A stretch of DNA of 64,000 nucleotides, taken from positions 1-64,000 of the forward strand of contig CAZTJA010000006.1 in the NCBI GenBank assembly GCA_964613745.1. The letters run 5' to 3'. Position numbers and translations under genes: made by a program. The notes under the pieces were generated by a model, which was given only the letters and a program-made list of their open reading frames with translations, made no database searches and was not told the origin of the DNA. Below, one piece after another: positions 26,074 through 34,942 of this stretch; positions within the stretch are counted from its first letter, which is position 1; each line of letters opens with the position of its first letter. Source of the DNA: CAZTJA01 sp964613745. GTDB lineage: Bacteria; Desulfobacterota; Desulfomonilia; Desulfomonilales; Desulfomonilaceae.

Positions 26074-26928
26074 TTGCCCCAGTTCGAAATTCCCAACCGC
26101 TTCACGAGCGAGATCATCTTTTCAGGCGAAGGACCGACACTGAAATCGGTGGTGGAGACCGCAAGCCGTTTACGAGTGGACCTCGCATCTGCGGATTTGG
26201 CTTGGGCTGATTTGCGAGATGCAGAGTTAGGGAAAACCGGTTTTGGTGAAGCAAAACTTAACTTCGCGGATTTTCGAGGGGCAAAGCTCTACGAATCGGT
26301 TTTTTCCCGATCAGATTTGATCAAAGCCAATTTGTCGGAAGCGCGACTAGTAGGATCCAAGTTTGATTTCGCTGATCTATCCGGAGCGAATCTCACGAAT
26401 GCCAATCTTTTTAATGCTCTCTTAACGGATGCCGATTTAACTGAGTCCGACATGACCGGGGCAACGCTGGCCGGCAGCGATCTGAGTCGTGCTAGATTGG
26501 TAAAATCTAATTTGGCTAGATCCAATTTTAAAGAAGTGGATCTTTCTTACGCGAATCTTTCTTTTGCAAATTTACATCGTGCAAAACTGGGTCAGGCAAA
26601 ACTCAATAGAGCAAAATTGTGTGAAACTGAATTGATGGAAGCCGATATTTCAGATACTTCACTCTTCAGAACGGATTTGTCCGGAGCAAATCTCGCTGAT
26701 GTGATTGCTTTCAAAGCCAATTTTACTGAAGCGGACTTGACGAAGGCAAAACTTAGCCGCGCTTCGCTCTGGGGAGTAATCATGGTTGGAGCAAATTTAG
26801 CCGGCGCCGATCTCCGGGGAGCGAATTTACATGGCGCCGATTTGACCGGTGCGAACCTGCGGAGCGCGAATTTGAAAGGCACTGATTTTACGAGTGCGAA
26901 TCTAAAAGGTTGTCGCGGATTAGTATAG
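26074..26928 (+). CDS. Pentapeptide-repeat protein
   Basis: After about 30 unique residues the 284-residue protein is a run of A(D/N)LxX pentapeptides, continuing to the end (for example ANLTNANLFNALLTDADL and ANLAGADLRGANLHGADL). This folds as a right-handed four-sided beta helix. Some relatives mimic DNA and bind gyrase; most have no known role. There is no signal peptide, so it is probably cytoplasmic. The start is TTG at 26074, with GGAG 9 bases upstream. The upstream module protein is a likely partner by linkage only. Confidence 0.88.
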   Translation: MPQFEIPNRFTSEIIFSGEGPTLKSVVETASRLRVDLASADLAWADLRDAELGKTGFGEAKLNFADFRGAKLYESVFSRSDLIKANLSEARLVGSKFDFADLSGANLTNANLFNALLTDADLTESDMTGATLAGSDLSRARLVKSNLARSNFKEVDLSYANLSFANLHRAKLGQAKLNRAKLCETELMEADISDTSLFRTDLSGANLADVIAFKANFTEADLTKAKLSRASLWGVIMVGANLAGADLRGANLHGADLTGANLRSANLKGTDFTSANLKGCRGLV

Positions 26929-26951
26929 ACATAAATTATCGCGGGATAAAC

Positions 26952-26980
26952 TTGACAATAATAGTAGCAGTATTCATACT
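26952..26980 (+). promoter_or_regulatory. Sigma-70-type promoter candidate after the pentapeptide gene
   Basis: TTGACA (26952-26957), a 17-base spacer and CATACT (26975-26980). It lies 24 bases after the pentapeptide-repeat stop and points at the long leader before 27505. Confidence 0.45.
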
Positions 26981-27067
26981 AAGGCCATTGGGTAGTATAT
27001 TCCGCAGATAAAGAAAACTCTTTACTTAACTACCTAGTTTTACGTTTATTTCACATCCACTGAATGC

Positions 27068-27096
27068 TTGACTTTGTTGAAACGCATTGATATAGA
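27068..27096 (+). promoter_or_regulatory. Near-consensus sigma-70 promoter upstream of the DsrMK-like pair
   Basis: TTGACT (27068-27073), a spacer of exactly 17 bases and TATAGA (27091-27096). A transcript from here would have a leader of about 400 bases before the start codon at 27505. Confidence 0.6.
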
Positions 27097-27102
27097 TTGT
27101 AA

Positions 27103-27504
27103 GATTGCAATTTTGGTGACGAGATCACGTGAGCCGTGTTGCATGATTGGCGCATGAGTTTTTCGTCATTGAATATGAGAGATCTTGTACTAGATCTCAT
27201 GAGCAAACGTTAAGAGTTTTTTCGAATTCTTGGTTTCTTTTGAGTTTTCAAAAGAATGTCGCGGGGATATTTGAGTATTTTTCCGGCTGTGAACAGATTT
27301 CCCGATTAATGCGGGTATCCATATTCTCTGCCGGACAGACGGCTCATCCCCATTCGACTTTTCCCGGCAAAAAATAGGAATTATTTAATTCAGGCTCTCA
27401 ACAATACACTTGCGTCTTTCGGCTCATCTGGAAGGTGAGTTGCCGCAGTTCTGTACGCTTAGCCCCTAATAAGGCTGAATATAAGGCAAGGAGAAACAAG
27501 CAGA
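27103..27504 (+). other. Long non-coding leader before the DsrMK-like pair
   Basis: About 400 bases lie between the promoter candidate and the first gene, without a convincing coding frame. A near-palindrome (AGATCT-T-GTAC-T-AGATCT, 27180-27197) sits near its start. No known riboswitch class was recognised. It may hold an untranslated regulatory leader, a small RNA, or only an operator with a second promoter further down. Confidence 0.4.
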
Positions 27505-28197
27505 ATGGAAAACAACGTCAGTCACGCTCTGTTGTTTTTAGAGGAAGAAGTTCAGTACATAGCTTTGGCTTTTATGGCTCTTATGTACACAATCAAAATT
27601 ATCACACTATTGAAGAAACCTGTGCCTCCTGAGCGTGCGGAACTTAAAGGTGATCGAGCCGCAGGCGTAGTGCATTCTCTCACAAACGTCCTGCGACCAT
27701 GGGATATGGAGAGCACTGAGAAAAATCTCTATTTTTACGCAGAATTCATGATTTTCCATATTGCAGTAGCTTTGACTATTGGCGCTACTTTCTTCATTCC
27801 TCTTGTTCCGCAGCTAATGACTCCCGCAGTATCGGTAGTCTTCATGGTTTTCATGATACTGGCCTTCCTCATCGGTTTACGTCGAATTTACCGAAGAGTT
27901 ACCGTACCTGAAATCAAGATAATCAGCACGATTGATGATTATTTCTCGATCATCCTTATGACCACATTCTTCGGGGTAGGCGCCATAACTATGTGGCTGT
28001 GGATCCAGGGTAGACCCGAAACGTCCTGGATGTGGATATTCTTCCTCATGACGACCTTCTTTTTGCTTTACGTCCCGTTCAGCAAGATATCCCATTATGT
28101 GTTGTATCCCTTTGGACGGGTCAATTTTGGGAGAATCTTTGGCGGACGTGGAGTACTCAACAAAAACAATCCGAACGCAACCTGGATACCCCGTTAA
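27505..28197 (+). CDS. DsrM/NarI-like membrane cytochrome b subunit
   Basis: The 230-residue protein has about five to six hydrophobic helices (near residues 17-35, 75-100, 105-125, 150-170 and 178-200) with histidines in or near them (HSLTNV, FHIAVALTIG, SKISHYVLYPF). The last motif matches the SKI.H segment of DsrM at 13599. It is followed after 38 bases by a DsrK-like iron-sulfur protein, the arrangement of DsrMK, TmcCB and HmeCD. It probably passes electrons between menaquinone and that partner. It is shorter than DsrM and clearly a different family branch. Confidence 0.82.
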   Translation: MENNVSHALLFLEEEVQYIALAFMALMYTIKIITLLKKPVPPERAELKGDRAAGVVHSLTNVLRPWDMESTEKNLYFYAEFMIFHIAVALTIGATFFIPLVPQLMTPAVSVVFMVFMILAFLIGLRRIYRRVTVPEIKIISTIDDYFSIILMTTFFGVGAITMWLWIQGRPETSWMWIFFLMTTFFLLYVPFSKISHYVLYPFGRVNFGRIFGGRGVLNKNNPNATWIPR

Positions 28198-28235
28198 TCG
28201 AATTTAATACCCCGAATTATAGTTGGAGGAACTAA

Positions 28236-29621
28236 ATGTCTCAAATTCAAGAATCTCAGTCTTCATCGGAAAACACCGAATTTGAAAAATTGGGAGCCCC
28301 CGTTGAAAGACATTGGGAAATACAACCTGAATTTACCCCAGAGATGTTGGCCGAAATGGAGAAATTACTGCCCGGAAAACTCAATCGGGTTGTTGCGACT
28401 TCACTCGCCGGCTGCATCCATTGCGGTATGTGCAGCGACGCATGCCATTACAGTGCTTCCATTCCTGAAGACAAGACCCTTGTACCGGCCTACAAAGCCG
28501 ATCGCTTCCGCAAATGGTACAAATATCGATATGACTGGATGGGCAAGGTTTTCCCAAAATGGGTTGGTGCCGAGCCGTTGACGAAAGAACTTGCCGAAGA
28601 GATGTTCGACAAACTTTTTGGTGGATGCACCATGTGCCGTCGTTGCACTTTCAACTGCCCCATGGGAGTCGATTACGGCATGATGGTAAGAGCGGCCAGA
28701 GGAATATTGCAGAAAGTGGGTCGAGTTCCGGCTAACCTTCAGGAGACCGTAGATACCCATTACAATCACGGCAATAACATGGCGGTTCCTCAGGATGAGT
28801 TCATAGAGACCATTGAATGGATTGAAGAGGAACTTCAAGACGAAGACGGGTGCGAAAATTACACCATTCCAGTGGATAAGAAAGGGGCTCAATATTTCCT
28901 CACGCTCAATCCACGAGAACCGAAATATTATCCTCTCACGATCCAGGCAAGCGCCAAGGTATTGAATGCGGCAGGCGTAAGCTGGACGATCTCTTCTCGA
29001 TACTGGGACTTGACGAATTACGCCTTGTTTAACGGCAACGATGACGATGCCAAATTATTTTCGATGTGGCAGGCGGAAGACGTGAAGAGGCTCGGTTGCG
29101 AGTATCTCTTAGCCGGTGAGTGTGGACACGGTTACCGAGCCCTGAGATGGGAGCTTCCAAACTGGGTAGGTGGAGTTGATTTCAAGATCACAAGCATGAT
29201 GGAACTCATGGCAAAATTGATCCGGGAGGGGAAACTCAAACTGGACAAATCAGTTTGGAAAGGTCATCGCTTCACATACCACGATTCATGCAACATTGCC
29301 CGCTCCGGTGGTGTATGGGAAGACCAGCGCCTCATCATCCGAGCTGCAGTTGACGACTTCGTAGAAATGGAACACTGGGGGGAACGGAGCTTCTGCTGCG
29401 GTGGCGGTGGCGGAGCATTAGCTATGTCGGAATTTTCAAAGAGGCGAATTGCCGCCGGCAAGATAAAAGGTGATGAAATCAAGGCGACAGGTGCGGATGT
29501 TGTGCTTCAGTCCTGTCATAATTGCACGGACCAGTTGAAAGAAATTTGCGAGCATTACCATATCGATGCCAAGGTCATGAACCTTGCCGAGTTGTTGTCC
29601 CCTGCACTCATACTAGACTGA
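28236..29621 (+). CDS. DsrK/HdrD-like iron-sulfur protein with CCG domains
   Basis: The 461-residue soluble protein has two [4Fe-4S] motifs (CIHCGMCSDACHY and CTMCRRCTFNCPMG) and CCG-type cysteines (DSCNIAR, CCGGGGGAL, CHNCTDQL), which build a noncubane cluster in HdrB/HdrD. With the cytochrome before it, it forms a two-gene DsrMK-like module. Candidates from known families are TmcB, HmeD or another HdrD relative. No cytochrome c3 or other periplasmic gene adjoins it, so a full Tmc complex is not evident. GGAGG precedes the ATG. The substrate may be a disulfide or persulfide carrier protein, by analogy only. Confidence 0.86.
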   Translation: MSQIQESQSSSENTEFEKLGAPVERHWEIQPEFTPEMLAEMEKLLPGKLNRVVATSLAGCIHCGMCSDACHYSASIPEDKTLVPAYKADRFRKWYKYRYDWMGKVFPKWVGAEPLTKELAEEMFDKLFGGCTMCRRCTFNCPMGVDYGMMVRAARGILQKVGRVPANLQETVDTHYNHGNNMAVPQDEFIETIEWIEEELQDEDGCENYTIPVDKKGAQYFLTLNPREPKYYPLTIQASAKVLNAAGVSWTISSRYWDLTNYALFNGNDDDAKLFSMWQAEDVKRLGCEYLLAGECGHGYRALRWELPNWVGGVDFKITSMMELMAKLIREGKLKLDKSVWKGHRFTYHDSCNIARSGGVWEDQRLIIRAAVDDFVEMEHWGERSFCCGGGGGALAMSEFSKRRIAAGKIKGDEIKATGADVVLQSCHNCTDQLKEICEHYHIDAKVMNLAELLSPALILD

Positions 29622-29706
29622 TCAAACGGCTAGACCGGTTGGAACAGATAGGTCTCGTCAAGGCTGTAAGACATAAGTCCGACAGCCTTTTCGAGATTTG
29701 AGGTCC

Positions 29707-31956
29707 ATGTACGGCAATCTGTCACACATATTTAGTCGCTTTACCCATAGCCTGAGATTCAAACTGAGCTTTTATGCCGGGCTCGTGGTTTTCTTCGGTA
29801 TTGTGATTTTTACTTTACACAGTATCAACAAACAGGAAACCAACCTCATCAATGCTCAGGTACAGGCTGCACTTCGAGATTCCGAAGTGGTAAAAGCGGC
29901 TATTTGGAACGGTATGATGACCAAAGATCGCGAGGTCATCCGTCAGATTGTTCGTGCAATAGGAAAGCAGGAAGGATTCAAAGCGATCAATATTTTTGAT
30001 CGCACAGGCAAGCTCCATTACACAAGTAAAGCTGAGGATAAAGCATCTCCTCAACGTTCCGCAGCGGATAATCCGCTTTTAGTCGATATTGACTCCAACG
30101 TTGCGGTTAAATACGAGTTCCAGGATAAAGGAAAGGTCCTCAACGTCGTCAACCCGTTGGTGAATGATGCGAGTTGTTCGACCATGGGGTGCCATGAAGG
30201 TCCAATTGAGCAACCGTCCTTGGGGGCTTTAGAAATCAAATTGCCCTTGGGAGATCTAAGAAGGCAATTATGGGAAAATGCGCGAGAGACTTACGTTTTT
30301 GCACTTTTTCTCTTTCTGCTGGTATCGTCTATCATCGGCATTGGGGTGATTTACTTCGTAAGCAGGCCGATTGAAAAACTGAAAGCTCGAGCCAACAGAA
30401 TGGCCAAGGGTGAGTACGTACCCGCAAGACCTTCTACAGGCCAGGATTCAATCGCGGAACTTTCCCGTGCGTTTGAGGAAATGAGCCGTCAAATTCACGA
30501 ACATACGAGGGACCTTGAGCAAAGTCGAAAAATGTATAAGGACTTGTTCGAAAAAGTCCCGTGTTACTTGACCGTGATTGGGTCTGATTACCGGATTGTA
30601 AGGACGAATCAGGTTTTCGCATCCGACTTTGGTGATCAGGTCGGGCGTCACTGTTTTGAAGGTTTCAAGGGCAACAGCACCAAATGTGAAAATTGCCAGG
30701 TGGAAAGAACATTTATCGATGGTTTGCCCCATATGTCCGAAGAAATCTGGCATCCGGAGAGCAGCGATAAGCGTTTTGTGGTCGTAAATACGTCGCCGAT
30801 ATTCGACGAGTATGGAAAGATCTCGGAAGTGTTGGAGATGTCGGTCGATGTTACGAAATTGGAGCAGCTCAAGGCTGATTTGCGGAAGAAGGAACAAGAA
30901 TACGCAAGTCTGCTCGAGAACGTCCCTTGTTATTTGACTTTGGTGGACCGCTCTTACAAAATCGCGTTTGCAAATTCGATGTTTGTTGAAGATTTTGGGG
31001 AATGTGTGGGTGAAAACTGTTACAAGGTTTACAAAGGGCAAGACACGAAGTGCGAAAACTGTCCCGTTGAACAAACCTTTGATGATGGTCTTCCACATGC
31101 TTCGGAAGAAATCTGGCAACGTGACGGAAAAGACGTGCACATAGTTCTTCAAACCGCTCCCATTTTGGATGAAAACGGGAGGGTAGCTCATGCCATGGAG
31201 ATGTGCACCAACATAACGGAACTGAAGTTACTCAGGAATGAACTTGCCAATCTTGGGGAAACGATAGCCGGCATGTCCCATACCGTTAAGAATATCCTTT
31301 CCGGTCTTGAAGGCGGGGTCTACATGGTGGATTCCGGTCTTAAGAGAGGCAAGGAAGACCGGATGCGTGTAGGGTGGGAAATGGTCAAGAAGAATGTCGA
31401 ACGAGTATCGGTACTCGTAAAGGATATTCTTTATGCCTCAAAAAAACGTCCTCCCGAGTACTCTAAAACGGATCCGGCCAAAGTATTGTTGGATGTTTAT
31501 GATCTCTATGAAGAAAAGGCCAAGAACAAGGGTGTTGAGCTTCTGAAAGACTTTTCGGACCAGATGGGTTCGGCGGTTTTTGACGTGAAAGGAATTCATT
31601 CCGCAGTTTCAAATCTTATATCGAACAGCATTGCAGCGTGTTCCACTATGGATCGTAAGGACAGCAAAATAATTTTGGGCGGTCGCGTAGAAGGAAACAT
31701 GTTCGTGATCCATGTAACCGATAACGGCTGCGGCATGCCCGATCAGGTTAAACAAAACCTGTTCAAGAAATTTTATTCAACCAAGGGTTCGGAAGGAACC
31801 GGCTTAGGCCTGGTTGTGACCAAGAAGATAATTGAAGAACACGGCGGTAGAATCCAAGTATATTCGAGATTGGGAGAAGGTACAAGCTTTCAGATAGAAA
31901 TTCCAACAAGCCCCATTCAGGAGTCACAGGAACCGAAATCAATGGTGCTCCAATGA
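29707..31956 (+). CDS. Membrane sensor histidine kinase with a c-type heme motif and two Cys-rich PAS domains
   Basis: The protein of about 749 residues has a first membrane helix (about 18-38), a periplasmic sensor region ending in NDASCSTMGCHEG (a CX4CH heme c site near residues 157-163), a second helix (about 197-217) and a HAMP linker (RPIEKLKARANRMAKGEY). Two similar PAS domains follow, each with a GxxCxxxxKG...KCENC pattern. A kinase core comes last (AGMSHTVKNILSG phospho-acceptor region; DNGCGMP and GTGLGLVVTKKI of the ATPase). It probably senses redox state or a gas through heme and feeds a regulator elsewhere. The next gene overlaps its stop if read from 31953. It follows the DsrMK-like pair, so control of that pair is a fair guess. 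Confidence 0.88.
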   Translation: MYGNLSHIFSRFTHSLRFKLSFYAGLVVFFGIVIFTLHSINKQETNLINAQVQAALRDSEVVKAAIWNGMMTKDREVIRQIVRAIGKQEGFKAINIFDRTGKLHYTSKAEDKASPQRSAADNPLLVDIDSNVAVKYEFQDKGKVLNVVNPLVNDASCSTMGCHEGPIEQPSLGALEIKLPLGDLRRQLWENARETYVFALFLFLLVSSIIGIGVIYFVSRPIEKLKARANRMAKGEYVPARPSTGQDSIAELSRAFEEMSRQIHEHTRDLEQSRKMYKDLFEKVPCYLTVIGSDYRIVRTNQVFASDFGDQVGRHCFEGFKGNSTKCENCQVERTFIDGLPHMSEEIWHPESSDKRFVVVNTSPIFDEYGKISEVLEMSVDVTKLEQLKADLRKKEQEYASLLENVPCYLTLVDRSYKIAFANSMFVEDFGECVGENCYKVYKGQDTKCENCPVEQTFDDGLPHASEEIWQRDGKDVHIVLQTAPILDENGRVAHAMEMCTNITELKLLRNELANLGETIAGMSHTVKNILSGLEGGVYMVDSGLKRGKEDRMRVGWEMVKKNVERVSVLVKDILYASKKRPPEYSKTDPAKVLLDVYDLYEEKAKNKGVELLKDFSDQMGSAVFDVKGIHSAVSNLISNSIAACSTMDRKDSKIILGGRVEGNMFVIHVTDNGCGMPDQVKQNLFKKFYSTKGSEGTGLGLVVTKKIIEEHGGRIQVYSRLGEGTSFQIEIPTSPIQESQEPKSMVLQ

Positions 31957-32018
31957 GTAAACATAAGTCAACCGTAGTTAGTTTTGTCGAATATCAGAAA
32001 CGAAAGGCAGGAGGTATC

Positions 32019-32552
32019 ATGAAAGGAATCGGCCTTTGCGCCATATTTTCCAGACAGGGAGATTGGGCATTTGATTATGCATTGTCGTTGGCCCGACATC
32101 ATCAAACCAAATTGAACATTTTCCATTTTCTCGAATCGCCCTATGCATTGAGAAGAGACGTGGTTTTTGTCGATGCCGATAAGACCGAGACGGCAAAGGT
32201 TACCCCCGATCTTATTTCAAAAAAAGACCGCGAAATGAGAGAGATGTTTGATCCGCTTTTGGGCGACTATGTTGATGTCGGCTTTAGATTGTGCGAAGGC
32301 AATGACGAGTGGGAGTTAAGAAAGTGCTTTAAAAAGGGCGACTACGAAATACTTGTAATCGGCTACAAGGGCAAAGGCGCTGCTTTTGGAGGAACCACCA
32401 CAATCGAGGAATTTGCAGCTAAATTCCACGGCCCGGTAATTCTTGTCGGACCGGAAGCATCCGATTCCTTTTATCTGAACGAGGCAGCTCAACAAAGACT
32501 TGGCGATTTAATGATTCCGGACGGGAAATGGCAATTGATTGCTAAGAAATAA
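32019..32552 (+). CDS. Universal stress protein family protein
   Basis: The UspA-fold protein (177 residues from the ATG at 32019) has the usual N-terminal strand GLCAIFSRQGDWAFDYALSLAR. A C-terminal nucleotide-loop-like region reads ILVIGYKGKGAAFGGTTTIEEFA...PVILVGPE. An AGGAGG site lies 4 bases before the ATG at 32019. The frame is open back to an ATG at 31953 overlapping the kinase stop, but that extension is basic and unlike the family. It probably belongs to the kinase transcript. A terminator-like hairpin follows. Confidence 0.85.
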   Translation: MKGIGLCAIFSRQGDWAFDYALSLARHHQTKLNIFHFLESPYALRRDVVFVDADKTETAKVTPDLISKKDREMREMFDPLLGDYVDVGFRLCEGNDEWELRKCFKKGDYEILVIGYKGKGAAFGGTTTIEEFAAKFHGPVILVGPEASDSFYLNEAAQQRLGDLMIPDGKWQLIAKK

Positions 32553-32558
32553 ATTCAG

Positions 32559-32587
32559 AGGAGGGGAAGCTTTTAGCTTCTTCTCCT
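32559..32587 (+). terminator. Terminator-like hairpin after the universal stress gene
   Basis: The imperfect stem pairs GGAGGGGAAGCT with AGCTTCTTCTCC around a short T loop. Six T follow after a gap of a few bases (GATAAC), so it may be a weak or partial terminator before the next small gene. Confidence 0.55.
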
Positions 32588-32611
32588 GATAACTTTTTTA
32601 AGGATTTAAAA

Positions 32612-32887
32612 GTGCAATTTTCAAACCAAGAAGAATTTGAACTGCATGTCCACAAATGTTTCGGCAAGATTTTTGAACTTTTAATGGATGTGGACAATAC
32701 CGTTAAAAGAGGAGCTGAGAAAGAGGAATCCACCGGCGAATACGGCGTTATGTGTGATCTTCGGGATACGGTTGAAGAAGTGATTCTTCATTGTCATCTT
32801 GCATGGCAGTACCATAGACTTTCCAGAAGCCTTGCAGGATCGTCGAGTTGGGATGTCATTGAAAAGAAGAGTGAAGAAGGTAAATGA
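32612..32887 (+). CDS. Small conserved-looking helical protein
   Basis: The 91-residue acidic protein starts with GTG at 32612, with AAGGA upstream. It contains a central CDLRDTVEEVILHCHLAWQYHRLSRSL helix with Cys and His residues, and an earlier HVHKCFGKIF. No signal peptide or known domain was recognised. The Cys/His pairs might bind a metal. It lies 59 bases after the universal stress gene, convergent with the next gene. Confidence that it is real rests on its length, start site and amino-acid composition. Confidence 0.6.
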   Translation: MQFSNQEEFELHVHKCFGKIFELLMDVDNTVKRGAEKEESTGEYGVMCDLRDTVEEVILHCHLAWQYHRLSRSLAGSSSWDVIEKKSEEGK

Positions 32888-32933
32888 TAGAGCGTCACCG
32901 TTAAATGAGGAGCGTAATTCAGACTGATCAACC

Positions 32934-33326
32934 TCAATCAAGTTCGTGAATAGCTTTGCCTGTTTCCACGAATGCTTCAGTCACCTGGCTTCGTGTGATG
33001 CTCAACCTGTTGGATAATTCTTTGGGAGTTGCAAGACCTGCGTTGATGAGTTGCCTGAGAACGCTCTGGAGCTGTCTTCTGGTAAAATTGTACTTATCCA
33101 TTATTTCATCATCACTTAAGTCGGCTTTGATATCCGCTAAGATCTCTTTTGCACTGACCTTTCGACCTTTCCCCGTCTTCTGTTTCTCTTTGGCCAGATA
33201 ATCCTTCACAGCCGCTTTGTACATAAAGAATTGTTTTCCGGACATTCCGTATTTCGCCTGCAAAGCGGTATCGCTCATGCCTGCCTGGACGTCCTGTATG
33301 AACTCTTTTGCATTTATGGCTGCCAC
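32934..33326 (-). CDS. Protein with two tandem copies of the recurring helical module
   Basis: The 130-residue protein contains the module twice. Copy one starts EFIQDVQAGMSDTALQAKYGMS (about residues 6-27); copy two starts EILADIKADLSDDEIMDKYNF (about 61-81) and continues LQSVLRQLINAGLATPKELSNR. A basic linker (KEKQKTGKGRKV) joins them. The second copy is closest to the stand-alone module at 25820. Two helix-rich units with a basic linker would suit nucleic-acid binding, but this is inference. Confidence 0.75.
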   Translation of the reverse strand: MAAINAKEFIQDVQAGMSDTALQAKYGMSGKQFFMYKAAVKDYLAKEKQKTGKGRKVSAKEILADIKADLSDDEIMDKYNFTRRQLQSVLRQLINAGLATPKELSNRLSITRSQVTEAFVETGKAIHELD

Positions 33327-33646
33327 GTATGTATACCTGAAAGCCTAGGTTGAGTAGCGTTTTTTATAACGCACACATTAGCCTATTGCCGGATCCGGAC
33401 CGCGCTTTTAGTTTCTAGCTACATCGAACCATACATCATTTAGAGATATGGTATCAAATTGCATGAATTCACATCAAGCTAATAATTCAATGTATAACAA
33501 AATTCAATCAATTAGTTAATTCACCTATGTGGACATTTTTAGGTTGTATCTCAGATTTTGACCAAACCGACTGTATATGCTTGTATACTTCGTGATCTTG
33601 AAGTAACGATAGAGTTCCGGCTACTACCCTAAGAGGAGCATTTTGA
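33327..33646. other. Divergent intergenic region
   Basis: These 320 bases lie between the double-module gene (minus) and the transporter (plus) and are AT-rich in the second half. They presumably hold both promoters. I recognise no RNA gene and no terminator. Confidence 0.4.
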
Positions 33647-34894
33647 TTGATCGATCCAGCACCCCAGAGCCGCAGGCGTTGGGCAATTTTCACCATTGGA
33701 AGCCTGAATTTTCTGATCTCAATGTTCTACAGAGGTTCGATTGCAGTGATAGCGCCTTCTCTTTCAAGAGAGTTGTGTTTGGACGCATCGGACTTGAGCA
33801 ACATGTCGGCGGTTTTCTTCTACTCGTTCGCGATTAGTCAGATCCCGATTGGAATCGCTCTGGATAGAATCGGAGCGAGAGCCGTCACAGTCATACTTGC
33901 CCTACCTGCAATTGCGGGCGGATTGTTGTTCAGTGTCGGACAATCAGCGAACGAACTTGTTTTTGCTAGAGTTCTACTGGGTATCGGCATGAGCGGAAAT
34001 TTAATGATTATTTTGACGCTCTTGGCTGCGTGGTTTCCTGTTAACCGATTCGCGTCTTTGAGTGGAATAATAGTAGCCATAGGTAGTGCGGGGACTTTGC
34101 TTGCAGGCACTCCCCTGGCGGCTCTCAACCTCTGGATTGGATGGAGAACGGGATTCGTCTTTTTTTCAGCCCTAAATGCAATCATTGTTGCTGCCTTTAT
34201 ACTCGTTATTCGGAACAGACCTCAAGGTTCATCTCATGCCGATTCTCCGAAGGATTCAGGACTGTTCGCCGGTTTGTCCAGATTGATAAAGATGTACAGC
34301 TACTGGGCAATCAGCCTGTCCAATTTTGTCCGATACGGTTATTTTGCCGCCCTCCAAAGTCTCTGGATCGGTCCTTTTCTTGTAATCGGAAGAGGTTGGG
34401 ACGAATTGTCGGCAGGAAATGCGATTTTAGCTATGGGACTCGGATACATGATTGCTTTGCCTATCAGCGGTATTCTAAGCGACAGAGTTTTCCACTCCAG
34501 AAAAAAGGTCGTCTTGGGGTCTTTCATTTTCTATTTAGGGCTCGTTTTCTTCCTACTTTTTCGAGCGGAACTTGCCGGCATGTGGGTTTTAATCTTAGCC
34601 TTATTCGGCTTGGGTTTTCTCTCCGCTCCCGGCAACATTCTCTATGCCCATATGAAAGAACTTATTCCGAGGGACATGCTGTCCGTTGCAATGACTGCCG
34701 TCAACCTTTTCACGACCCTCGGGGCGGGAGTAATGACTCACATCATAGGAATTGCCGTTGGAAACAACCCCAATGAATGTGGAGCAGGTGATTTTCTGGG
34801 GTTGTGGTATGCCGGCATTGTAGCTCTCGGACTAGTTTCCTTGCTCTACTACTTTGTTCCGGATAGTCGATTGCTGAGAAAATCCGGTCGGTAA
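33647..34894 (+). CDS. Major facilitator superfamily transporter
   Basis: The 415-residue protein has about twelve hydrophobic helices. The MFS loop motif is seen in modified form (GIALDRIGARAVTVI between helices 2 and 3), along with a matching GILSDRVFHSRKKVV in the second half. The start is TTG at 33647, with AGAGGAG 8 bases upstream. Substrate unknown: the protein resembles the broad sugar-phosphate and anion/cation group, but no specific signature is clear. No regulator or enzyme next to it points to a substrate. Confidence 0.87.
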   Translation: MIDPAPQSRRRWAIFTIGSLNFLISMFYRGSIAVIAPSLSRELCLDASDLSNMSAVFFYSFAISQIPIGIALDRIGARAVTVILALPAIAGGLLFSVGQSANELVFARVLLGIGMSGNLMIILTLLAAWFPVNRFASLSGIIVAIGSAGTLLAGTPLAALNLWIGWRTGFVFFSALNAIIVAAFILVIRNRPQGSSHADSPKDSGLFAGLSRLIKMYSYWAISLSNFVRYGYFAALQSLWIGPFLVIGRGWDELSAGNAILAMGLGYMIALPISGILSDRVFHSRKKVVLGSFIFYLGLVFFLLFRAELAGMWVLILALFGLGFLSAPGNILYAHMKELIPRDMLSVAMTAVNLFTTLGAGVMTHIIGIAVGNNPNECGAGDFLGLWYAGIVALGLVSLLYYFVPDSRLLRKSGR

Positions 34895-34942
34895 GTATAC
34901 TGTTGGGAATGTCTTTCGACATGTTTCAGATCGGCACCTTAG

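Noticed and set aside
27147..27377. 76-codon open frame in the leader before 27505
   Set aside because: Composition and lack of a ribosome site do not support it; the stretch reads better as non-coding.
30448..31191. 247-codon open frame opposite the PAS domains of the sensor kinase
   Set aside because: It is antisense to two duplicated PAS domains and has no ribosome site or known motif.
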